From: an uncultured Nocardioides sp.
GTDB lineage: Bacteria; Actinomycetota; Actinomycetes; Propionibacteriales; Nocardioidaceae
DNA length: 64,000 nucleotides
Reading direction: 5' to 3'
NCBI RefSeq assembly: GCF_947489365.1
Contig: NZ_CANLDB010000010.1
Location: 1 to 64,000, forward strand
The number at the start of each line of letters is the position of its first letter. The first letter of the stretch is position 1. The notes under the pieces are model-generated. The model worked only from the letters and a program-made list of their open reading frames with translations, had not been told where the DNA came from and did no database searches. The position numbers and the translations under genes are program-made. Below are positions 24,553 through 34,052 of this stretch, piece by piece.

Positions 24553-25614
24553 TCAGGCCGCTGCCTCCGTTGCAGGACGCTGCGCGATGTTGCTCCGGAC
24601 CCGGTCCCGGATCGGTCGCTCGACGAACTTGTAACTGGCAGCGGCCAGCGCGAACGGCAGCACGAGCTGGATGGCCATCCGGGGAAGAACGGGGGCGACC
24701 ATCTCGCTGGCGAAGAAGATGACCGGAAAGTGCCAGAGATATAGGCTGTACGAGGTCGCCGAGCCACACGGCAGGCCGGACTGAGGTGACCCTAGACAGC
24801 ACGGTCACTCTGTCGATGAGGCCGAGAAGCAGGACCGCGGCGGCGACGTCGAAGGCCGTCACCCCATACCGCCAGACCAGCGGATCTCGGCTTGTGGCTA
24901 GCACCATCCCTGCTCCCAAGCACGCGGCGACCACGATCGGTAGCCACCCTGAAATCTTGGCACCGATCCGGCCGTGCGACCGGATCAGAAGTGCACCAGT
25001 AGCAGCGCCGGCCATTAGGCCTGCCGCTCGGGTGTCTGTGGCGTAATAGACGCGGTTCCACCAGTCACCTGAGTCGTTGACCAAGGCCCAGCGGGCAACC
25101 GCGCTCGCCCCAAAGCCTGCGCTCGCGCTGACGGCGACACCGGTCGCGCCCACCTGCGGCCAGCGAGGACGCCGATGATCGGCCAGACGAGGTAGTACTG
25201 TTCCTCGATCGTCAGGGACCAGACATGGTGGATCGCCGCGTAGTCGAACCCCAGTACGGCGCTGCCCCAGTTGGCGATGTAGGCCAGGGACAGCACAGCC
25301 CCGGTGGCGGTCTTTGCTTGGGCCGTGTCGGTCAGGAACGCGAACGCCGTGCACACGAGAACGGTGAGAGTCAGTGCAGGTGCGAGAGGACTGACCCGGC
25401 GCCAATAGAAGGACCGCAGGCTCACCGTCCCGCGCTCGACTTCCGTCAATAGTAGCGCAGTGATGAGGAACCCGGAGAGAACGAAGAAGAGCTCGACGCC
25501 GAGCCAGCCACCGTGAAGTCGCCCGAGGTGGAACGCGGAGACTGCAAGCACCGTAATGCCGCAGAGCCCTTGCAGCGCGGGTTGCTGTCGCAGCCGCCAG
25601 CCTGTCTCAGGCAT
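24553..25614 (-). pseudogene. Frameshifted acyltransferase-3 family gene
   Basis: Reading from ATG 25614 the protein shows a typical OafA-like start: LQGLCGITVLAVSAFH, the ELFFVLSGFLITALLL helix, then WSLTIEEQYYLVWP. Near 25150-25170 the frame breaks and homology continues in a second frame (VGATGVAVSASAGFGASAVA to VWLGDL). Near 24750-24760 it breaks again into a third frame, which carries SYSLYLWHFPVIFFASEMV and ends ASYKFVERPIRDRV at the TGA 24553-24555. All family landmarks are present in order, so this is a recently broken gene of about 350 codons. Two separate frameshifts make sequencing error less likely. It lies between the cysN fragment and an intact acyltransferase. Confidence 0.8.
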
Positions 25615-25627
25615 GTTCACTCGCGGG

Positions 25628-26761
25628 TCAGTGTCGCTTGCGGTAGGCGGAGCGGATCTGCCGCCGCAGTGGCTCCTCGTACTTCTGAAAGACGAGGACC
25701 GAGAATCCGATGACGGTGGGCCACACCAACAGGTCCCCGACTAGACCGCCGTCGAAGAGTCGGTCGAGCCAGGCGTAGATCGCGCCCTGAAAGATGTAGA
25801 TGCCGTAGCTGGCGCCGCCGAGGAGGACGAACGCCCGCGAGCCCAGGAGGCGCGTGACTGAGCCCTCGCTGGATGCGGCGACGAAGATGACTAGCCCAAA
25901 CAGGACTGCGGCGGAAGCGCGGACGAACTCGTTGTCGGTTGCTGCCAGCACGACGACAGTCGCAGCGGCGGTACCCAGCAAAACACCGTTGCCAAAACGC
26001 CAAGCGCGGCAGAAGTACAGATGTGCCAGCAGCATCCCGCTGATGAACTCAGGCACACGCAGCAGCGCGAACGGGACCAGTTCGAGCGCCGGATGCACAA
26101 ACTCGATAACGCCGGGTTCGGGAAAGGTTCTCGGCAGACGCAGGCCGACCATAAGCATCCAGGTCACGACGAGCGCGACGCCCAGCGCTTTCGGCCCTAG
26201 GCGTCGGGTGACCAGCACCAGGGCGGGGAAGAGCAAGTAGAACAGCGCCTCTACCGACAGCGACCATGCGAGGCCATTCCACGGCGTCCCCCCGAACATA
26301 GCGGTCGGCAGCCAAGACTGCACCAGCAACAGGCTCCCTGCCGCCCACTCCAAGCTCGCGGACGGCAGGAACAGCGGCAGCGCAATCAGCAGCGAGAGGT
26401 AGTAGACCGGTACAATGCGCGCCACGCGGCCAACGCCGAAGTCGGTCAGAGTGCGCTGGTCCCACCGGGTGCGGGAATAAGTATAGGTGAGGATGAACCC
26501 CGACAAGATGAAGAAGAAACTCACGCCGAGCTGACCGCCCCGCAGGAAGTTCACGACCGGTTCGGGCGCACCCGCGCCCACAACGACTGACGACCCAGCG
26601 TGGAGCAGAAGCACGTAGAGGGCCGCGAACAGCCGCAGCGAAGTCAGAAGATCCAAGGCCGGCGGACGGCTAGCGTCCGTCGGACCTACAACCTGTCTTG
26701 TGCCAGCTTGCTGTCTTGTGCCAGCTTGCGCGCCATTGCCTAGCGACCGTCCCCATGTCAC
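25628..26761 (-). CDS. Acyltransferase-3 family membrane protein
   Basis: The 377-residue protein is intact. It shows LDLLTSLRLFAALYVLLLHA (about 37-56), GVSFFFILSGFILTYTYSRT, the RVARIVPVYYLSLL block and WSLSVEALFYLLFPALVLV, with about ten membrane helices and no SGNH extension. It probably O-acylates a sugar of the locally made glycan. The N-terminus contains a six-residue tandem duplication (AGTRQQ/AGTRQV) from two 18-bp direct repeats at 26694-26711 and 26712-26729. The true start may lie downstream of these repeats. Codon use is visibly more A/T-rich than in the first 24 kb. Confidence 0.85.
   Translation of the reverse strand: MTWGRSLGNGAQAGTRQQAGTRQVVGPTDASRPPALDLLTSLRLFAALYVLLLHAGSSVVVGAGAPEPVVNFLRGGQLGVSFFFILSGFILTYTYSRTRWDQRTLTDFGVGRVARIVPVYYLSLLIALPLFLPSASLEWAAGSLLLVQSWLPTAMFGGTPWNGLAWSLSVEALFYLLFPALVLVTRRLGPKALGVALVVTWMLMVGLRLPRTFPEPGVIEFVHPALELVPFALLRVPEFISGMLLAHLYFCRAWRFGNGVLLGTAAATVVVLAATDNEFVRASAAVLFGLVIFVAASSEGSVTRLLGSRAFVLLGGASYGIYIFQGAIYAWLDRLFDGGLVGDLLVWPTVIGFSVLVFQKYEEPLRRQIRSAYRKRH
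26694..26729. repeat. Two 18-bp tandem repeats
   Basis: TGTCTTGTGCCAGCTTGC is present twice head to tail (26694-26711 and 26712-26729), in frame within the predicted N-terminus of the acyltransferase. Confidence 0.9.
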
Positions 26762-26859
26762 CGGAGCAACCTATGTCGGGCCGCACCCAGATAGCCACCT
26801 GCACCTCTGCAAGCCGCCCCACATCGCCCCATGCCACTAGTGCGGCTTCTGCGCTGTCC

Positions 26860-28238
26860 GAATCGCCCCGGGACTGGTGGAGGCTCCCAACCGACGGAGG
26901 GTCAGGGTCATGGAAGCACCTGGAAGTACCGTGACGAGTTGCGTGAGCGAGCCTCTCGGATGGCGGTAAGGCTGCGCGCCGATCCGGCGACGAAGCGGGG
27001 ACCGACCGCTCGGGCGGCCTTGAAACTGGGGGATCCATCCCAAGAAGTTGCGCAGTTGGGTCCGGCAGGCCGAGGTGGACGGTGGTATGCGGCCGGGTAG
27101 GACCGTGAGTGACGCACAGAGGCTGGCCGAGCTCGAGCATGAGGTCCGCAAGTTGCGGCGGGCCAACCACATCTTCAAGACGGCCTCGGCTTTCTTCGCG
27201 GCCAAGCTTGAGCGCCCGACCCGCGGGTTGTCGCCTACCTCGACGCCCATCGCCACGATGTGGTCGATGGGCGCGAGGTCGGGTAAGGCCGATCTGAGCC
27301 GTAATCAAGCACGCCGTCGTCACGATCGCCCTGAGTAGCTACTGCGCCGCCATGACCAGTCGATCCTCGCCACGCGCGGTGCGCGACGCCGAACTGATCG
27401 CCACGAGATCCAGTTCTCGCCCCCAAGCTAACCCCGGATGTCTACGGCGCCCCGGACGGTCCATCCTGAGCTCAACCGCCAGGGCATTCGGGGCCGCGCG
27501 CTGCACGATCGAGCGGCAAGTGCGTGTCGAGGGGCTGCGTGGGATCGCGCGGGAGCGGACCCGCGAGACCACCATGGGCGACGGCGCCGAGACCGAACGG
27601 CTAGAGGACCTGGTCGCCCGGAAGCTCGCGGCGACCGCATCGAACTAGCTGTGTGTGGCCGACTTGACCCTACGTTCCGCGCCCGTGCCGGCTGGACCTA
27701 CGTCGCGTTCGTCCTCGTTGTCTTCAACCGGATAATCGTAGGCTGGGCGGCCTCCACCAGCCTGCGCACGCATCTCGCCTGGGACACCCTCGACATGGGG
27801 CTGCGGGCCCGCAGCGCGCCGGCCCCGACGTCACCGGTTTGGTTCATCACAGTGACCGCGGAGTCCAGGATCGAGCGATTGGCTGCACCGAGCGGCTCGC
27901 CGAAGCTGAGGCCTTTAATCCGTCGGATTTAGCCGAATCTCCCACGACAGCGCTACGACCGAGGAGCTCAACTCGCTGTTCGACGCCGAGTGCATCCACC
28001 ACCGGTCATGGCATCCCACAGAGGCTGGAGGTCAGTCGGCGGCGCGAGGATTGCCGTTGCCGAGTAGATCGACTGGTTCCCCACAGAGGCGCCTTCACGG
28101 CGAGATCGGCCTCGTCCGACCCGCCGAGATCGACACCAACCACCAGGCCCCAGTCGGCCCAGTTCACTACCCTAAGACACCTGCCCAGGCTCGGGCTGAT
28201 CAAACGAAATCAAGCCTCCATGAACGCCGGGGCGATTC
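26860..28238 (+). mobile_element. Degenerate IS3-family insertion sequence with terminal inverted repeats
   Basis: Inverted repeats of 26 bp bound the element: GAATCGCCCCGGGACTGGTG and on to 26885 on the left, and its counterpart at 28213-28238 on the right. They share the outer 12 bp exactly and the inner TGGAGGCT (21 of 26 positions). The total is 1379 bp, normal for IS3. The interior carries both transposase frames, broken by frameshifts and stops. No clear 3-4 bp target duplication was found. The element sits between the acyltransferases and the FkbM gene at the edge of the glycan island. Confidence 0.8.
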
Positions 28239-28245
28239 AAATTGA
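26910..28245 (+). pseudogene. IS3-family transposase OrfA/OrfB remnants
   Basis: OrfA is recognisable in pieces: KYRDELRERASRMAV near 26930, then in another frame SWVRQAEVDGGMRPG and AQRLAELEHEVRKLRRANH up to KTASAFFAA near 27200. OrfB follows in several frames: VVAYLDAHRHDVVDG near 27230, the GLRGIARERTRETTMGDGAE block near 27530, the DDE-domain block WTYVAFVLVVFNRIIVGWAA near 27700, VHHSDRGVQ near 27840, and RRLHGEIGLV near 28090. At least five frame changes and several stops rule out activity. Confidence 0.8.
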
Positions 28246-28345
28246 CACTAGGCTTCTTTGCGGTCGGACGTCTCAGCGGGCCTAATCCCACCATCGACTG
28301 GCCGTGTCGGAATACTCGATTGACACCGGCTCTATCATTGCCTTC

Positions 28346-29182
28346 ATGACCACACGACGCCGCGCCTTTGAAGCCGCCGTCGCTCTGCCCTCTGGCCGAC
28401 GCCTACTATCGTTCTCGCGAGCGTTTGAACTTCGACGAATGGGCGAACCATCGACACGCGTGCAGTTCGACCTTCAGTCAGGCGGCTGGATCCACGAGGC
28501 AGATGGCGAGACGCAAGTTCTTGCGGAGCCGCGCGGCCCGGGCATCGTGGGCATCCGAAACTTTACTCAACACGCTTTTCTCCGAGACTACGATCTCAAG
28601 CGCGGAGATGTGGTGATGGACGTCGGCGCTGGCGTCGGGACCGAGACCATTCCGTTCGCACATGCTGTCGGAGCGACAGGTCTTGTGGTAGCGCTCGAGG
28701 CACACCCAGCCACCTTCACGCTGCTCAAGCGCGCAGTTGATCTCAACAACCTGCGTCATGTGCGATTGCACAATGCCGCCGCGACAGAGACCGTCGGCGC
28801 GGTCTCGTTCACCGACGTCGGGGCTGACCAGAACCACGTCAATCGCGTTGGATCAGGACCACTGAGCGTGGAGGGCGTCCCGTTGGCGCACGTGTTCGAG
28901 AAGGTCGAGGTCGAGCACGTCGACTTTCTCAAGATGAACATCGAGGGTGCGGAGTTGTCCGCGCTGCTGGGACTAGGACGTCACATCGGTCAGGTACGCC
29001 ACATGGCGGTCAGTTGCCACGATTTCCTGGCGGATCAGACCGGTGACAACAGCTACCGCACAAAGGCGCAAGTCAAGGAGCTGCTCAAGGACGAGCGCTT
29101 CAGCATCAAAACCTTCGACGACGATCGTCACGACTGGGCCCGTGACTACGTCTTCGCGACGAACCGCTCTTGCTCGACCTAA
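28346..29182 (+). CDS. FkbM-family methyltransferase
   Basis: This is a 278-residue protein from ATG 28346; a GTG at 28304 would add 14 residues. The SAM-binding core is clear: DVVMDVGAGVGTETIPFA (motif I), VVALEAHPATFTLLKRAV, NLRHVRLHNAAATE, and later DFLKMNIEGAELSALLG, which is diagnostic of FkbM proteins. Such enzymes O-methylate sugars or polyketides, so this one may methylate the glycan made by the neighbouring operon (inference). It is the only plus-strand gene in the island and converges with the last glycosyltransferase, overlapping it by a few bases at 29179-29182. Confidence 0.85.
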   Translation: MTTRRRAFEAAVALPSGRRLLSFSRAFELRRMGEPSTRVQFDLQSGGWIHEADGETQVLAEPRGPGIVGIRNFTQHAFLRDYDLKRGDVVMDVGAGVGTETIPFAHAVGATGLVVALEAHPATFTLLKRAVDLNNLRHVRLHNAAATETVGAVSFTDVGADQNHVNRVGSGPLSVEGVPLAHVFEKVEVEHVDFLKMNIEGAELSALLGLGRHIGQVRHMAVSCHDFLADQTGDNSYRTKAQVKELLKDERFSIKTFDDDRHDWARDYVFATNRSCST

Positions 29183-30399
29183 CCCCATCCCCCCGAGCCA
29201 GCTAGCAGGTCAGCGCCATTGCGGACCTGCTGACGAAATTCGGCCCAGGTCGGCAGTCTCCGGTCCCGGGCCCCACGGCGCAGGTGACTCAAGAGTTCAC
29301 GTGACTCGGCGAGCTCGCTCAGACTGGTCACGAGGCCCTCTAGGTCACCGGCCTCCACAAAGATCGCGTTCTCGCCGTCCTGAGCGATGTCGGGGGCACC
29401 GGAGTTCGCGGTGGCGATGATCGGAAGTCCGGCGCGAAGCGCCTCCGCGTAGACGAGTCCGAAGCCCTCGACCAACGAGGGCATCACGAAGGCGTCGTGA
29501 CTGGCGAAAACGCGGTCCATCGCCCCTGCTTCCACCCGCATGAGAGACACGTTGTCGGGCAAGGGTTGAAGCCATGTTGGGACTTCCGATCTGCTTACGA
29601 TGGTTAATTCAACAAGGCCGCTGAGTCGACGTGCCGCCTCGAAGAGCCAGTGCGGGCCTTTCCGATAGGCGAGTTGACCTATCCACAGCAATCTCAAGGG
29701 CCGGCCGGTCGACCGCGACTGCCAGGATGATCGCCTAGGTGCCGTCGCGATTCGGTCTGATCCGTAGACGGCTTGCCGCACACGCTCACTGTCGACTCCC
29801 AGATCCTGAAGTCCTCGCTTCGTGAACTGAGAGGCAACCAGGAATCCGTCTGCCTTCTTCAGCGACGCCTCCTCGGTTTCGAGGTCGTGAACCGAGAACC
29901 TCTCCTCGCCCTCCATTCCCGCGTCGATTCCCGATCGCTCCCGATCAGCCTTCAGAATCGACCGGACCTGGCGCGCGACGGGGTGAACCTGGAACACGAA
30001 CGCCGGGGAACTCCTGCCCGCTCGCTCATGGATCTGCTGGAATCCCCGCCAGTAGTAGCTGTAGACAACGGCTGGCCCGATCACCTTCCGAGCGGCCGCT
30101 CGACCTATCGCCGCGTCGTAATCCCACCGATCGAAAAATGGCTTGTGAAGCGGCAGTGACGCCCAGTGGATCCTGATGACATCCTTGCTGGGGATCTGTT
30201 CGTGCGAGCGACGTAACAGCTTGCTGCGGGCCCTGGAAGGCACGAGCCAAGAGTCAAGGAACTCAGGTCGGTAGAAATCCGTAACCAATGAGTCGAGTCG
30301 GCCCATCTCGGCAAACGCCGCTGGAACCTCGTAATGGTCCCTCGACCCACGGAAGACGCAGCTGAAGTTCAACGGGGCCGTATTTCCAGAGTTGCCCAT
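29179..30399 (-). CDS. Glycosyltransferase family 4-type protein
   Basis: The 406-residue cytosolic protein has a GT-B fold. The C-terminal donor-binding half carries LRLLWIGQLAYRKGPHWLFE and the E-x7-E signature in PSLVEGFGLVYAEALRAGLP, typical of retaining GT4 enzymes. The acceptor and the sugar are unknown. It is the last gene of the minus-strand glycan operon. The ATG at 30399 is chosen because it follows the upstream stop by one base (TGA-C-ATG) with a GAAGGA site; an ATG at 30432 would overlap by 32 bp. Confidence 0.88.
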   Translation of the reverse strand: MGNSGNTAPLNFSCVFRGSRDHYEVPAAFAEMGRLDSLVTDFYRPEFLDSWLVPSRARSKLLRRSHEQIPSKDVIRIHWASLPLHKPFFDRWDYDAAIGRAAARKVIGPAVVYSYYWRGFQQIHERAGRSSPAFVFQVHPVARQVRSILKADRERSGIDAGMEGEERFSVHDLETEEASLKKADGFLVASQFTKRGLQDLGVDSERVRQAVYGSDRIATAPRRSSWQSRSTGRPLRLLWIGQLAYRKGPHWLFEAARRLSGLVELTIVSRSEVPTWLQPLPDNVSLMRVEAGAMDRVFASHDAFVMPSLVEGFGLVYAEALRAGLPIIATANSGAPDIAQDGENAIFVEAGDLEGLVTSLSELAESRELLSHLRRGARDRRLPTWAEFRQQVRNGADLLAGSGGWG

Positions 30400-30400
30400 G

Positions 30401-31630
30401 TCATCCCATCCTTCTCCGGCAGACGGTCTCATAAAAGGGCACGAGTTGCTTCTTGGTGGCCTCGATATCGGCCCGCTCCCGGACCAACTGCTTGTTGACA
30501 GTGGCGGCTTGCGCCCTCAAGAGCGGACTCCGCACAGCACGCAGCAGCGCCGCTGCGATCTGCTCGACATCCTCACTGTCCGCCATCAAGCCGTTCGCTC
30601 CGGGCGTGATCCACTCGCGAATTGACTCCAAGCCACTGACCACAGGGAAAGTGCCCGCGCGCATCGCCTCGAGCAGCGTGTTAGGGGTCCCGTCGTGGGT
30701 GGTCAGCGACACCGAGACGTCACTGGCTGCGAAGAGTTCCTCCATCCGCCTCGGTTCAAGGGCTTGCAGCAGGTGAATTCTTCCCCCATGGGCCATCCGC
30801 TCAATGGCTTCGCGTGCGGGTGCGTGGCCTTGCAGCCCCACCAGGATTGCGTGGACGTTCGGCTCGGCTCCCATCACCCGCTCGAGGCCTTCCAGGAACT
30901 GCGGAATCCGCACGTACTCACGAACCCCACGTGGGTTCACGACCACGACCGCATCATTTGGAATGCCGAGCTCACGACGCAGGCCCACCCCCGTCACGTC
31001 CGGGTCCACCACGGTCGGCAGGCCACCCGAACCGGGCGCGACCAGCGTGGGCAGATCGCCGTCGAACCCCCAGGCCTCCGCCAGCCGGATGTCGCGTCGA
31101 CAGTCGGCGTGGAGGCCATCAACCCGCGTCATCGCGTGGCGCGTCGCTCTCCTGAACACGACGCTCCGGTTCGCATGGAGGGTGAAGTCGTTCCCCCAGA
31201 CGGAGGCGACCATCGGAACACCGGTCCTCGTACGGGCCATTGCCATCGCTTCGAGCGGGATCCTCAACGCGTGCACGACGTCGGGCGCCTGGGCTCTGAC
31301 GATCGACGAGAGATACGGACTGCCTGCCCGAGCGACAAGCGGATTCAGTCCTCGCAGCCGATTGAGAGACCCGCGGCCCCGTCCCCTGTCGCTGTTCACC
31401 TCAGTGGTCTGCATCCCGGCAGAACCTCTCTGGCCTCGGCCACGAACACGAGCGAGCCCGAGCTGCGCGAGGGCTTCCAGCCCGAGCGGTGCCGTGAACG
31501 TCTCGACGCCCAGGCTGCGATATCCGGGGCGGCTGGAAACGGCGACGACGTCGATGCCTGCGTCGACGGCCATGGTGACCCACGCGCGGGCAATTGGGCT
31601 TCGCAGGTCGGCCAGGTATAGCACCTTCAC
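30401..31630 (-). CDS. Glycosyltransferase (GT4-like)
   Basis: This 409-residue protein has a Rossmann-like N-terminus (VLYLADLRSPIARAWV) and a C-terminal donor half with AILVGLQGHAPAREAIE and DVSVSLTTHDGTPNTLLEAM, where the Glu of TLLEAM corresponds to the second Glu of the GT4 signature. Its GTG at 31630 overlaps the upstream stop (GTGA), which indicates translational coupling in the glycan operon. The product linkage cannot be predicted. Confidence 0.87.
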   Translation of the reverse strand: MKVLYLADLRSPIARAWVTMAVDAGIDVVAVSSRPGYRSLGVETFTAPLGLEALAQLGLARVRGRGQRGSAGMQTTEVNSDRGRGRGSLNRLRGLNPLVARAGSPYLSSIVRAQAPDVVHALRIPLEAMAMARTRTGVPMVASVWGNDFTLHANRSVVFRRATRHAMTRVDGLHADCRRDIRLAEAWGFDGDLPTLVAPGSGGLPTVVDPDVTGVGLRRELGIPNDAVVVVNPRGVREYVRIPQFLEGLERVMGAEPNVHAILVGLQGHAPAREAIERMAHGGRIHLLQALEPRRMEELFAASDVSVSLTTHDGTPNTLLEAMRAGTFPVVSGLESIREWITPGANGLMADSEDVEQIAAALLRAVRSPLLRAQAATVNKQLVRERADIEATKKQLVPFYETVCRRRMG

Positions 31631-32763
31631 AGCACCGCGCCTGCCTGACGATAGATCTCAGGCAACATCACAGCTTGGCCCTCGGTCGACCGGTGCTGGC
31701 GAATCCAAGTCGAGACTCCTCGTGACAGAGCGTTGTAGTCCGATTCGCTCAGGTTGAGCACCATCCCCAATGTCTGGGATAGTTCGTCGACCATCTTCTC
31801 GGTCACGAGGTGCTCGTAGGAGGGGGGAACCATCTCGACCGTCCCGCCGACGTCATACGAGACCACGGGCACACCCATCGCCTGCGCTTCCATCAGGACC
31901 GTCGGAGCTGCGTCAGAAATGCCGGCCACTGTTTGGGTCGGCAGCACCAAGCAGGTCGCCGTCGCCAGCATTGCTCTGACCTGATCCCGTTCCAGGGACC
32001 CTTCGAGGTTGATGTGGTCTTGAGACCGCGTGCGCTCCTGCAGCTCCGCCAGCAACGGGCCTCGACCGACGACACTCAGTCGATGCGGCACGTCGTGCTG
32101 CAGACTTATCGATGCTTCGACGGCGTCTCTGACGCCCTTCAACTCCGTCAGATGCCCGACAAAGACGATGTGCCGGGCCGAGAGTCGGGATGACGAACTT
32201 GTCGACGTCGACCAGTATTCAGTGTCGATACCGAGGTAGTGGGTCCGTATCCGATCGCGGGAGACACCCACCGACTCCAGCCACGCTCCTATGTAGTTGC
32301 TAACGGCAAGAAACATGCTGCTGTCGTCCACCACGCGATGACAGTCATCGGCAAGCCAGCGCTCTCGGGCCGACCGCCCCGTCCCGACCAGGATGGGCTC
32401 CTGCGCGTGGACCGTGGTGACCAGCGGGACAGACCCTGAGCGCGCTGCGTCCGCGGCGAAACCACCCAGTGCCATGAAGTGAAGGTGAACGACATCAGGG
32501 TGCCACTGCCGCACTGATTGACTGAGTCGACGTCGCGTCAGGCGATACGCACGCCGCCGCACGCTGAAGGGCAGCGGAACCGCGGAGAACGGCCGATGGA
32601 CACCCAGGGTCCGTGGCGGTTCCGCTGCCCGAAGAGCGTACGTGAATGTCCTGACCTGATGATGGCGCGCAAGATTTGATCTGTGCGCGAGCACGAATCG
32701 CTTCTCAGGGATTGTCAGGTTCGCCGTCGCAAGAGCGATCCTTCCGGAACTATCCGATGCCAT
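31627..32763 (-). CDS. Glycosyltransferase (GT4-like)
   Basis: The 378-residue protein has HPDVVHLHFMALGGFA in the N-terminal half and HIVFVGHLTELKGVRDAVEA then PTVLMEAQAMGVPVVSYDVG in the donor-binding half, all typical of GT4. ATG 32763 follows the flippase stop by 2 bp (TGA-CC-ATG), which fixes the start against a longer N-terminal extension. It is part of the glycan operon. Confidence 0.88.
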   Translation of the reverse strand: MASDSSGRIALATANLTIPEKRFVLAHRSNLARHHQVRTFTYALRAAEPPRTLGVHRPFSAVPLPFSVRRRAYRLTRRRLSQSVRQWHPDVVHLHFMALGGFAADAARSGSVPLVTTVHAQEPILVGTGRSARERWLADDCHRVVDDSSMFLAVSNYIGAWLESVGVSRDRIRTHYLGIDTEYWSTSTSSSSRLSARHIVFVGHLTELKGVRDAVEASISLQHDVPHRLSVVGRGPLLAELQERTRSQDHINLEGSLERDQVRAMLATATCLVLPTQTVAGISDAAPTVLMEAQAMGVPVVSYDVGGTVEMVPPSYEHLVTEKMVDELSQTLGMVLNLSESDYNALSRGVSTWIRQHRSTEGQAVMLPEIYRQAGAVL

Positions 32764-32765
32764 GG

Positions 32766-34052
32766 TCAGTCCGACCGAACCTCTCCGCCGCGATGGCGAC
32801 GCAATAACAGGAGGGAACAGAGAACAGCGACGTAAGCCGTGGTGGAGACGATCGCTGCACCCAGCATCCCTGCGTACAGAATTGCTGGCACCACCAAGAC
32901 CACGGTCAGGGCGGCACCGACCAGTTGCGCCGCCGCCAGTGAGGCCACCCTTCCCTCGCCCTTTGCCTCCGCGGTGAAGGCTGCAGCAGCGACCAACGCC
33001 ACTGCACCCGGCAGCAGCAACCACAGCGGCTTCGTGGCTGCCGCGAACTCACGGCCGTAGATCGCGGAGATGACGGGGCTCGCTGTCAAGCCGATCCCCA
33101 GGGCCAGCAGCGATGTTGCTGCGGTCGAGGCGATACATGCACGAACGATCTGCTTGCGGCTGAGGGAGCCCGCCGCGAAGCGCGGGAAGAGGATCTGCTC
33201 GATCGACGTCCCGACCAGCATGATCACGGAGACCACCGAGGCGGCGACGCTGTAGATCCCCAGCATCGCGGGGGCTGCAACGGCACCCATCACGAGTTGA
33301 TCGAGACGCTGGTTGGCCATGTTGGGGAGATTGGCGGCGACGAGTAAGCGCCCGTATCGACGCATCACCGCTGGATCAACGTCCGAACCACCAGCACCAG
33401 CTGCGTCCGGGGCCGGCGTCACGAGCCGAGCGACGAGGACCGTCAGCAGGTTCGCCCCCAGGAGGCCTACCACCGCGGTCAGCACACTTAGCTCGGACGC
33501 CAGGGCCAGTCCGGCGATCGCAACGAGGTAGCCAAGCGCGGGTGTCAACCTGATGGCGTTCCAACGACCGAAGTCCTGCGCTGCCCGCACCGGGACCATC
33601 GTCATCTGGATCAGAACACTCAGGGGCGGCAGTGATCCAAGCGCCACCACGATCATCACGCGCGGGAGCCAATCGAACTCGGCGCTCAGCAAGAAGGTGA
33701 TGGCACAGGTCGCACTGGCCCCAAGCGCACTCTGGACGACGAGTGATGTGCGGAGCGATCGCACCAGCGCGCGAGCACGACCGAGGTCCCCCTCTGCCTT
33801 CTGGATGACGGCCTCCTCCAGGCCCAGTGTGGACAGGGCCGCGATGAGGAGTGCCCACATCGAGAGGGCGAGAAGCTGTCCGCGACCCTCCGGCGCGAGA
33901 AGCCTGGCAATGACCACGCCGCCGACGAGGCCCGCCATCACGATGGCCATGCTCGTGACGAACGTCGTACTCAAGCTCCGGAGGAAGCCTTGTGATCCGC
34001 TCAGCGCCGCGACCCCGCTACTTCGAAAAGCTCGACCACCCGGCGTGCCCAT
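32766..34052 (-). CDS. Wzx-like polysaccharide flippase (MOP superfamily)
   Basis: The 428-residue protein has about 12 membrane helices, starting near residue 30 (TSMAIVMAGLVGGVVIARLL, then APEGRGQLLAL, a typical RfbX/Wzx beginning) and ending with a short basic tail. It would flip the lipid-linked repeat unit across the membrane for polymerisation by the Wzy-like protein at 35071. The ATG at 34052 overlaps the upstream glycosyltransferase gene by about 50 bp; no better internal start is seen. It lies inside the glycan operon, consistent with a dedicated exporter. Confidence 0.88.
   Translation of the reverse strand: MGTPGGRAFRSSGVAALSGSQGFLRSLSTTFVTSMAIVMAGLVGGVVIARLLAPEGRGQLLALSMWALLIAALSTLGLEEAVIQKAEGDLGRARALVRSLRTSLVVQSALGASATCAITFLLSAEFDWLPRVMIVVALGSLPPLSVLIQMTMVPVRAAQDFGRWNAIRLTPALGYLVAIAGLALASELSVLTAVVGLLGANLLTVLVARLVTPAPDAAGAGGSDVDPAVMRRYGRLLVAANLPNMANQRLDQLVMGAVAAPAMLGIYSVAASVVSVIMLVGTSIEQILFPRFAAGSLSRKQIVRACIASTAATSLLALGIGLTASPVISAIYGREFAAATKPLWLLLPGAVALVAAAAFTAEAKGEGRVASLAAAQLVGAALTVVLVVPAILYAGMLGAAIVSTTAYVAVLCSLLLLRRHRGGEVRSD

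Noticed and set aside
27339..27650. Independent small genes inside the IS3 region
   Set aside because: They align as broken pieces of OrfB (RERTRETTMGDGAE) in different frames.
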